DNA of 9,313 nt, from NCBI GenBank assembly GCA_022706175.1, contig JAKJDB010000068.1:1-9313 (forward strand), written 5' to 3'. The number at the start of each line of letters is the position of its first letter. Positions within the stretch are counted from its first letter, which is position 1. The DNA is from Candidatus Zhuqueibacterota bacterium. GTDB taxonomy: Bacteria > KSB1 > UBA2214. The position numbers were made by a program, and so were the translations under genes. Under the pieces are notes generated by a model that did no database searches, had not been told where the DNA came from, and saw only the letters and a program-made list of their open reading frames with translations. Shown one piece after another: positions 1 to 5,002 of this stretch.

Positions 1-120
1 ATCCAGCGTGGGCCTCAGCACCGACCGTTTGATCCCACGAAGGTCCACCAGTAAGGCGTAGATGGCGGTGGACAGCGCCAATACCAGACCGGCAAACATT
101 ATTTTTCTAAGGATTTGCAT
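1..120 (-). CDS. Partial membrane-anchored protein, N-terminal 40 residues
   Basis: The reverse strand opens with ATG at 120 and stays open to the left edge, giving 40 residues. A GGGAG Shine-Dalgarno (complement of 126-130) lies 5 nt upstream. The peptide begins MQILRKIMFAGLVLALSTAI, a short basic head followed by a hydrophobic stretch (about residues 8-25) that would make one N-terminal membrane anchor or an uncleaved signal. It continues with a polar segment containing VDLRGIKRSV. I do not recognise the family from this fragment. The gene is divergent from the DinB-like gene to its right. The start call is fairly secure because of the ribosome-binding site and the hydrophobic N-terminus, but the function is unknown. 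Confidence 0.6.
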   Translation of the reverse strand, partial: MQILRKIMFAGLVLALSTAIYALLVDLRGIKRSVLRPTLD

Positions 121-194
121 AAAGGCTCCCAATCCAGCGAGATGGGGATTATTTCTATTTGACTCTTTAGCCGGTTAAAAAGTTTCATTAGTTG

Positions 195-246
195 GCTGTT
201 TCGCTGCACAAAAAACACAGCTCATTGAAAAAGTTTTTGAAACAGC
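195..246. repeat. 8-bp inverted repeat in the divergent intergenic region
   Basis: GCTGTTTC at 195-202 is matched by its exact complement GAAACAGC at 239-246, with 36 nt between. Inside lie a smaller GCTG/CAGC pair (203-206 and 218-221) and the symmetric stretch AAAAAGTTTTT. The region sits between two divergent genes, so it could be an operator or fold in the leader of the plus-strand gene. No clear -35/-10 pair is visible around it. An 8-bp match can occur by chance in a gap of this size, so the call is weak. Confidence 0.25.
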
Positions 247-292
247 AAGGCGGTTTTAGCGTCATCATAAAGGTTCATGTTCCATCATCAGA

Positions 293-298
293 AAGGAG
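293..298 (+). promoter_or_regulatory. Shine-Dalgarno for the DinB-like gene
   Basis: AAGGAG lies 6 nt before the ATG at 305. This strong, well-spaced site fixes the start of the only plus-strand gene in the window. Confidence 0.8.
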
Positions 299-304
299 TT
301 TTGT

Positions 305-817
305 ATGAGTTGGAAAGAATTGATCACCAGAGAACTCGAGGACACCTACAGGGTGTCAGCAGGCCTCTTTGAACTGGTGGAAGAGGCGGATCTCAACTGG
401 AAGCCGGCCACAGGCAGCAATTGGATGACCACTGCGCAGCTTCTCAAACATATCACCGATTCCTGCGCAGGCGCCTTCAAAGGCGTGGTTACGGGAGACT
501 GGGGCATCGATATGAGTGAACTGCCGCCGGAGGAGATGCTGCCCCCTGCAGAAAAGCTGCCCGGCATCGACAGCCTGGCTGAAGCGAAACGGCTGCTGGC
601 GGAGGATCGCCGTGGAGCGCTGGAAATTCTTGCCTCGCTCGACGATGAAAAGTTGGCCACCGCCAAGGCGCCGGTGCCATGGGATCCGACCGAGATGATC
701 CTCGGCCATCGCTTGCTGCAGATGCTGGAACACATGAAGCAGCATAAAGGCCAGCTGTTTTATTATCTCAAATTGCAGGGCAAGCCTGTTCATACCGGCC
801 ATCTGTACGGAATGTGA
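305..817 (+). CDS. DinB/YfiT-family putative metal-dependent protein
   Basis: This 170-residue protein is the usual size for the DinB-like four-helix-bundle superfamily. Members include DNA-damage-induced DinB of Bacillus (not the E. coli polymerase) and thiol transferases such as the bacillithiol transferases. Visible hallmarks are a helix with a histidine in LLKHITDS (H49) and a late helix with the pair H143/H147 in EHMKQHKGQ. Together these would form the three-histidine metal site typical of the family. The C-terminal QLFYYLKLQGKPV segment also matches the family's closing helix. There is no signal peptide, so the protein is probably cytoplasmic. The start is supported by AAGGAG 6 nt upstream. 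The gene stands alone on its strand, convergent with the lipid kinase (42 nt between stops). The substrate cannot be read from the sequence. Confidence 0.85.
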   Translation: MSWKELITRELEDTYRVSAGLFELVEEADLNWKPATGSNWMTTAQLLKHITDSCAGAFKGVVTGDWGIDMSELPPEEMLPPAEKLPGIDSLAEAKRLLAEDRRGALEILASLDDEKLATAKAPVPWDPTEMILGHRLLQMLEHMKQHKGQLFYYLKLQGKPVHTGHLYGM

Positions 818-858
818 GCATTCGCAAATCTGTTTTCGCGCGTCGCGACCGGCACTGA

Positions 859-1740
859 TCAAGGCACAATGATCTTTAGCGCCTTGGGGCTGACGGTAAT
901 ATCGACGCTCTGGCCGGCCTCATCAGGTTCACCGTCCACATGAAACGGTCCCGGCTTTTGCCGAATGATCCTCAAAGCCTTGGTCTGGTAATGTTCATAA
1001 TGCCGAATCCGGTCGATCTTTCCGGTGAAGAGTTTGGGAAAGTGATAGAGCGCAGTGAAAAAGCCGACGCTGTGAATGATGCAGACATCGAGCAGGCCGT
1101 CATCCGGCCGGGCATTGGGCGCCACGATAACGCTGTTGCCCCATTGCTGGGTATTGGCGATCGTGACCAGCAACGCCGGTTTACGGATGGAATGGCCGTC
1201 GAATTGCAAGGTGAACACTTCCGGCTGATAGAAAAAGAACTCGCGGATGCCGATATAAAAATAGGGCAGCGGACCGCGCAGACTGCGGTCGTCGAATAAT
1301 TTCCCGATCAGCGCGTCAAATCCCATGCCCGTGGTGACAAAAAAATTCCGATGCGCGATCGTGCCGGCGTCAATGGCGCGCACCTGTCCATCCAGCAGCA
1401 GGCGCACGGAACGGCGGACAGAGACCGGGATGCCCAATCCGCGCGCCAGACCGTTGCCGGAACCGATGGGGACCAATCCCATGACCACCGGGGTGTTCAG
1501 CAGCGCAGACGCCACCTCATTGGCCGTGCCGTCGCCGCCGATGGCCACCACCGCCTCATAGCCCTCCTCCTGCGCCTGTTGCGCCATCTCATGCGCGTGC
1601 CCCTTGTACTGGGTTTCGAAATAATCATAGCGAAAGGGCGCATCATTCAGAATGTGTTCGACGATTTTGCGGATTATACGGGGATTCTTGATAAATCCTG
1701 ATTTCGGATTGTGGATGATTTTTATCCGGTTAAAGTTCAA
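859..1740 (-). CDS. Diacylglycerol/lipid kinase, YegS/DagK family
   Basis: This 293-residue protein has the full length expected of bacterial YegS/DgkB-type lipid kinases. These phosphorylate diacylglycerol or related lipids with ATP at the inner face of the membrane. Motifs in order: IIHNPKSG at the N-terminus (residues 8-15), the nucleotide-binding GGDGTANE (68-75), PIGSGNGLAR (91-100), the metal/fold motif ARPDDGLLDV (210-219) and the closing FHVDGEP (266-272). The catalytic-domain signature is intact, so I expect an active enzyme. No transmembrane segment is evident, which fits a soluble, membrane-associated kinase. The start codon is TTG at 1740, since the first in-frame ATG would cut into the fold. 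AGAGGA lies 6 nt upstream of the TTG. It follows dsbD on the same strand after about 180 nt and may or may not share its transcript. The exact lipid substrate is not determinable. Confidence 0.92.
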   Translation of the reverse strand: MNFNRIKIIHNPKSGFIKNPRIIRKIVEHILNDAPFRYDYFETQYKGHAHEMAQQAQEEGYEAVVAIGGDGTANEVASALLNTPVVMGLVPIGSGNGLARGLGIPVSVRRSVRLLLDGQVRAIDAGTIAHRNFFVTTGMGFDALIGKLFDDRSLRGPLPYFYIGIREFFFYQPEVFTLQFDGHSIRKPALLVTIANTQQWGNSVIVAPNARPDDGLLDVCIIHSVGFFTALYHFPKLFTGKIDRIRHYEHYQTKALRIIRQKPGPFHVDGEPDEAGQSVDITVSPKALKIIVP

Positions 1741-1746
1741 AAGAAT

Positions 1747-1752
1747 TCCTCT
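1747..1752 (-). promoter_or_regulatory. Shine-Dalgarno deciding a TTG start (lipid kinase)
   Basis: On the minus strand AGAGGA ends 6 nt before the TTG at 1740. The dsbD and GH57 starts and the plus-strand gene use the same 6-nt spacing. This supports TTG as the true start of the lipid kinase. Confidence 0.7.
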
Positions 1753-1799
1753 GCTTGAAAAACGGTTCTAGTGCCAATGCCGCATTGCCGGTGGAGAAA

Positions 1800-1814
1800 G
1801 GCAGCGGTCCTGCC
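1800..1814 (-). terminator. Weak terminator-like hairpin after dsbD
   Basis: On the minus strand GGCAG-GACCG-CTGCC forms a 5-bp stem with a 5-nt loop, followed by TTTCT. It lies about 110 nt beyond the dsbD stop and before the lipid kinase. The stem is short and the T-tract imperfect, so it may be only an attenuating site or chance. Confidence 0.2.
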
Positions 1815-1922
1815 ACGGTTTACGGATTTTGACCGGACGCTCAATGGCGTTCTGCGCCGGCCCAATCAGGGTTTAAAAATCTCAAGGGACGAATGCGAGG
1901 GGGAGCAGCCCTGTCCGTCACG

Positions 1923-2513
1923 TCATAACGCCTTTTCCAGATTGGCCAGAAAGCGAGCGGCATCGATATAGCCGATCTCGCGCAACTCGGTGATCTCCTG
2001 GCCGTCCGGTTTGATAATGATCAAAGTCGGCATGCCGGTGACTTGATGCAGCGACATAAAGGCTCGAGTGGCGGCGTCCGGTTTGGTGCAATCCACCTTG
2101 AGAAAATAAAAGGCTTCACTTTTCACCTGCACCCGGCTGTCGCTAAAGGTCTCGCGATCCAGCTGTTTGCACGGCGCGCACCAATCGGCGTAAAAATCGA
2201 TAAAAATCGGTTTGCCTGAAGCGAGGATCTCCTCCATGGACTGGCCGCTGTAATAGTTCCAGGACAATCCGTTTGTTTTCTCCTGCAGGGAGCGATGGAT
2301 CCAGAACAGGCCCAGGATCAGCAGCAGAACGCCGACGATCTGTTTAAAAAGCTTAAAGCCCCTGCCGCCGCCGGCCGTATGGTCAAACCAGCCCAGCAGC
2401 AATCCGCCGACCAGACCGGTGATTCCGGCCAGGAAGAGAAATTTGTCGCCGATCCGTTCCACCTGAGGCGCGAGAAAAGAAAACCGAACAGTTTTTTGAT
2501 CCACACCATCCAT
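1923..2513 (-). CDS. dsbD: DsbD C-terminal fragment: last membrane segments plus thioredoxin domain
   Basis: This is the downstream part of a frameshifted thiol:disulfide interchange protein DsbD. The recognisable protein begins near FLAPQVERIGDKFL. It continues through two hydrophobic segments (FLFLAGITGLVGGLLLGWF and IVGVLLLILGLFWI) into a C-terminal thioredoxin-fold domain. The domain carries the active site DFYADWCAPCKQL and the cis-proline region VTGMPTLIII. In intact DsbD this domain takes electrons from cytoplasmic thioredoxin via the membrane domain and passes them to the N-terminal domain in the periplasm. The 5' boundary given is the first in-frame ATG (2513). It has no convincing Shine-Dalgarno, and the residues from there to the junction (MDGVDQKTVR) look like out-of-frame reading of the upstream half. 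I therefore read this as a continuation of the upstream half, not a separate gene, although independent expression cannot be excluded. It ends with TGA at 1923. Confidence 0.85.
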   Translation of the reverse strand: MDGVDQKTVRFSFLAPQVERIGDKFLFLAGITGLVGGLLLGWFDHTAGGGRGFKLFKQIVGVLLLILGLFWIHRSLQEKTNGLSWNYYSGQSMEEILASGKPIFIDFYADWCAPCKQLDRETFSDSRVQVKSEAFYFLKVDCTKPDAATRAFMSLHQVTGMPTLIIIKPDGQEITELREIGYIDAARFLANLEKAL

Positions 2514-3691
2514 TCACCGGACTGCGGCAGCCGTTGCAGCAGGCCGGAAAAAACAGCCAGCACCAGATAGGGAAGGCCCAGGCCGAGGCCCATGGCGAAA
2601 AAGAGCAGTCCACCCTTGACCACTAATCCCATCCGTGCCACCAGCGTCACCAGGCCGATGATGATGCCCGCGGCGCAGGGGGCGATGATCACGCCCACCG
2701 TGAGCCCCATCACCAGGCTTCCGATCACCCCCTCGCGGGCGGCGCCGAACTTGTTCAAAAGAAACGAGGGCACGGCAATCTCGAATGCGCCGAACATGCT
2801 GGCGGCCATCAGGATCATGATGACGCTGATCGCGACCACAAACCAGGGGCTGGCGAACATGAACCCCCACTGCCGTCCGGCCAGGCTCGACAACAGACCC
2901 AACAGCGCAAAAGAGAGGGCGATGCCCAACAGATAGAACAGCGCCGCGCCCAGAGTGGAGGAACGCCGGCGGCCGCTCTGTCCGCCGAAATAACTCACCG
3001 TGATTGGGATGATGGGATACACGCACGGCGTGAGATTCAACGCCAAACCGATGAGAAAAAAGGCCGCCAGCGCGTAGGGCAGCCCTTTCTGCAGGATCTG
3101 AGCGGCGCGGGCCTCATCCCCGGACAACCTGGCTTGATCACCGGTCCGCTCCGCAGACGCCGACTCTGCGCCCGGCGCCTGTGTTTCGCCGGGGGTGGCG
3201 GCGGCCGCATCGCTGACCAGTTCCACCTCGACCTGCAGGGTGTCCTGCTGCGGGATAAAGCAGCTCTGATCATTGCATCCCTGATAGGAGAGCACTGCTT
3301 TGAGCAGTCGACGGCCGGGAAGCGCCTGCGGGGAAATCTCCGCCTGGCCGGAGAGGACCACCCGGCCTTCATACACCGAAAGCTTTGCCGGTGAAAAAGA
3401 AAAACTCTTCATCTCGGGCGATGGATACACCGGGTCGCGAAAACGCACGCCGTCGACTTTAAGAAAGCTCAATTCCGTGGGGATGAGAAAATCCTGCGTG
3501 GGGGTATGGGAATTGATGTGTAATCCGGGGGTGATGGTCACAGCGACCGTCCAATCGATGCGGCCGCCCACGACGGCCGTGGTCGGCGCCGCTGACCACT
3601 CCGCCTTCAGGATCTGTTGGTCTCCCAACGGCTGGGCGCTCACGGCACTGAAAGCGAGCACCAGGCCGACCAGTGCAGCAAACCTTTTCAT
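2318..3691 (-). CDS. dsbD: DsbD N-terminal part: signal peptide, periplasmic domain, membrane domain (interrupted)
   Basis: Reading from ATG 3691, the protein starts with a classic signal peptide (MKRFAALVGLVLAFSAVSAQ). The periplasmic DsbD alpha-type domain follows, with its cysteine pair in YQGCNDQSCF (C139 and C144). A low-complexity Ala/Glu linker (about 160-200) leads to the membrane domain. That domain carries the two redox cysteines in LTPCVYP (C223) and IIAPCAAG (C339), in several hydrophobic helices. Family-like sequence ends around WIKKLFGF (residues 397-404). From about residue 407 the frame gives an unrelated Arg/Ser/Trp-rich tail running to a stop at 2318. The thioredoxin domain lies in another frame downstream. 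The start has AGAGGA 6 nt upstream; an in-frame ATG at 3718 overlaps the sigma gene and would spoil the signal peptide. The gene follows the sigma factor by 19 nt, so they are probably cotranscribed. As read, the product lacks its final helices and C-terminal domain, so it would be non-functional unless the frame is restored. Confidence 0.85.
   Translation of the reverse strand: MKRFAALVGLVLAFSAVSAQPLGDQQILKAEWSAAPTTAVVGGRIDWTVAVTITPGLHINSHTPTQDFLIPTELSFLKVDGVRFRDPVYPSPEMKSFSFSPAKLSVYEGRVVLSGQAEISPQALPGRRLLKAVLSYQGCNDQSCFIPQQDTLQVEVELVSDAAAATPGETQAPGAESASAERTGDQARLSGDEARAAQILQKGLPYALAAFFLIGLALNLTPCVYPIIPITVSYFGGQSGRRRSSTLGAALFYLLGIALSFALLGLLSSLAGRQWGFMFASPWFVVAISVIMILMAASMFGAFEIAVPSFLLNKFGAAREGVIGSLVMGLTVGVIIAPCAAGIIIGLVTLVARMGLVVKGGLLFFAMGLGLGLPYLVLAVFSGLLQRLPQSGEWMVWIKKLFGFLFSRLRWNGSATNFSSWPESPVWSADCCWAGLTIRPAAAGALSFLNRSSAFCC
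2470..2491 (-). other. Frameshift junction inside dsbD
   Basis: On the minus strand the bases CTGTTCGGTTTTCTTTTCTC lie where DsbD-like sequence passes from one frame (…KKLFGF) to the -1 frame (FLAPQVER…). Restoring the frame needs a number of extra bases equal to 1 modulo 3. A single base would leave the helix too short to span the membrane. Compared with DsbD of E. coli as I remember it, about 6-7 residues are missing between LFGF and FL. That suggests a deletion of about 19 or 22 nt near the short TTTTC direct repeats. Confidence 0.7.
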
Positions 3692-3710
3692 CGCGATTCC
3701 TCTGGCTAGG

Positions 3711-4298
3711 CTATTCATTCTTGATGTATCCTTCCCGACGGGCGTATTTGTCCAGAGAACGCTGCAGGATGTGCCGGCCGCGAAACAGCCGGGACATGAC
3801 CGTGCCGATGGGCCGATCGATCATATCGGCGATCTCTTTATAGGAGAACCCCTCGACGTCAGCGAGAATGATCACCATGCGGAACTCTTCGGACAGCTGC
3901 GACAGAGCCGCTTTGATGTCGTCGTCGAACAATTCGCGGTAACGCTCCTCATCATAGCCTTCCCAAACCGTGGTCTCCTGCTGGGTCTCTTCTTCGGCCA
4001 ACCCGAACTCGACCTTTTCAAGTTGCACGGACTGCGGCGTGCGCACTTTTTTACGATACTTGTTGATAAAGGTGTTGGTTAAAATTTTAAAGATCCAGGC
4101 CTTGAAATTCGTCCCCTCTTCAAACTTGTCAAAAAAGCGATAAGCGCGCAGATAGGTGTCCTGCACCAGATCCTCGGCCTCCATGGCGTTGCGCGTCATG
4201 CGCAGCGCGGTGGAATAGAGGGAATTCATATATTCAAAGGCGATGGCCTCGAATTTCTTTTTAGCCTCATCCGATAAAGCGGTCGCATTTTTTTTCAT
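3711..4298 (-). CDS. ECF-type sigma-70 family RNA polymerase sigma factor
   Basis: This 195-residue protein has the two-domain layout of extracytoplasmic-function sigma factors. Region 2 spans roughly residues 19-86, with the core-binding signature AEDLVQDTYLRAYR (41-54) and FKAWIFKILTNTFINKYR (65-82), which covers the -10 recognition helix. An acidic linker (about 93-125) precedes region 4 at roughly 127-178. Region 4 contains the helix-turn-helix YKEIADMIDRPIGTVMSRLF that reads the -35 element. The Y-K-E-I-A and G-T-V-M-S-R-L signatures are intact. No anti-sigma gene (zinc-finger or transmembrane) flanks it: upstream is a lipoprotein and downstream is dsbD, 19 nt away. That arrangement hints at control of envelope or thiol redox genes, but this is inference from position. 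The ATG at 4298 lacks a strong Shine-Dalgarno, so the start is the most natural choice but not proven. Confidence 0.92.
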   Translation of the reverse strand: MKKNATALSDEAKKKFEAIAFEYMNSLYSTALRMTRNAMEAEDLVQDTYLRAYRFFDKFEEGTNFKAWIFKILTNTFINKYRKKVRTPQSVQLEKVEFGLAEEETQQETTVWEGYDEERYRELFDDDIKAALSQLSEEFRMVIILADVEGFSYKEIADMIDRPIGTVMSRLFRGRHILQRSLDKYARREGYIKNE

Positions 4299-4351
4299 AG
4301 GGCTGCTTTTCGTTTAAAACATCATGCAGGATGCAGGCGCGCCGGGGCCGG

Positions 4352-4903
4352 CTACATCTGTGATTCATCCTTCCAACGAGTGATGCGCCATTTGCCGTCC
4401 CAGGGGCTTTTGCGGAAGTTAAAAACAGCGTTGCCGGTCAAATTGTATTCTCCTCCTTTGCCGAACAGGCTCAGATGCAGAGTTTTGGACAATTCCGCCG
4501 CCTGCTCCTCCAAAACTTCATAGATCGTGGTGTTCCAGGTCAGCGTGATGGTGTCGAAATTCCGCAGCAACCGGCCGGTGGTTTTTAATTCCACATCACG
4601 GTTCCATGAGACGAACAGGCCGGAGGAGCCCAGATTCGGATCAAAATAGACGAATACGAAAGAGCTGTCCAGCAGCTGTTCATACACCAGGGAATCTTTA
4701 AAGGTGTACGCGTAAATAAAATTTTCCAGCACCTCCGCCGGAGAGGCCTGTTCCGTCAGGCGGGCCGATGCGCCCGGCGACCGTTCCAACTCCGGGGCAA
4801 AGGGGTTGAAACAGCCGCTCAGCGCCGTCCACAGACTGAAAAGCAGAACCAGTCCGGCGGCGCCGCATCGTTCTGTCACAGTGAAAACGGCCATTGCCTT
4901 CAT
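4352..4903 (-). CDS. Putative lipoprotein with NTF2-like domain
   Basis: The protein has a hydrophobic N-terminal segment (GLVLLFSLWTALSGC) ending in a lipobox, L-S-G-C. It should be lipidated at that cysteine and anchored on the outer face of a membrane. The mature part, about 150 residues, begins with a Pro/Ala/Glu-rich spacer. It then reads PAEVLENFIYAYTFKDSLVY, a helix typical of the NTF2/SnoaL-like fold, followed by aromatic beta strands (FVFVYFDP, ITLTWNTTIYEV, YNLTGNAVFNF) and the closing KWRITRWKDES. I assign the fold from this pattern, not from a match to a named protein. No catalytic residues are evident, so a binding or structural role is likely. The start is uncertain: ATG 4903 is used here, while TTG at 4924 and ATG at 4894 are in frame, and none has a clear ribosome-binding site. 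It lies between the S41 protease and the sigma factor, 53 nt before the latter. Confidence 0.75.
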   Translation of the reverse strand: MKAMAVFTVTERCGAAGLVLLFSLWTALSGCFNPFAPELERSPGASARLTEQASPAEVLENFIYAYTFKDSLVYEQLLDSSFVFVYFDPNLGSSGLFVSWNRDVELKTTGRLLRNFDTITLTWNTTIYEVLEEQAAELSKTLHLSLFGKGGEYNLTGNAVFNFRKSPWDGKWRITRWKDESQM

Positions 4904-5002
4904 GGTGTTGGGGTTTGCCGGCAAAGTGCTTACGGCCGCGCGTTCATGCTTGCGCTGCCAAAGAGTCCTGGAGCCTATGTGGCCGACGGCGGATCGAATG
5001 GA

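Noticed and set aside
159..190. TTGACT at 159 as a -35 box for the plus-strand gene
   Set aside because: No acceptable -10 hexamer is found 16-18 nt downstream; the TTAAAA nearby is only 10 nt away.
836..848. Hairpin TCGCG-CGT-CGCGA between the convergent genes, as a bidirectional terminator
   Set aside because: The stem is perfect but only 5 bp with a 3-nt loop. The T-run lies on the 5' side for the plus strand, and no T-tract follows it on either strand.
1771..1971. 66-codon plus-strand open frame between the lipid kinase and dsbD
   Set aside because: It has no convincing Shine-Dalgarno, runs into the antisense of dsbD, and its Arg/Pro/Cys-rich translation resembles no protein. The 180-nt gap is better read as non-coding.
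2485..2500. A6 run as a programmed -1 frameshift site in dsbD
   Set aside because: The context is C AAA AAA C, so the first codon would re-pair poorly. Shifting there would discard the conserved LFGF, and no downstream stimulatory hairpin is evident.
4324..4337. Tandem ATGCAGG duplication after the sigma gene
   Set aside because: Two 7-bp copies in a short intergenic gap are too little to call a meaningful repeat.
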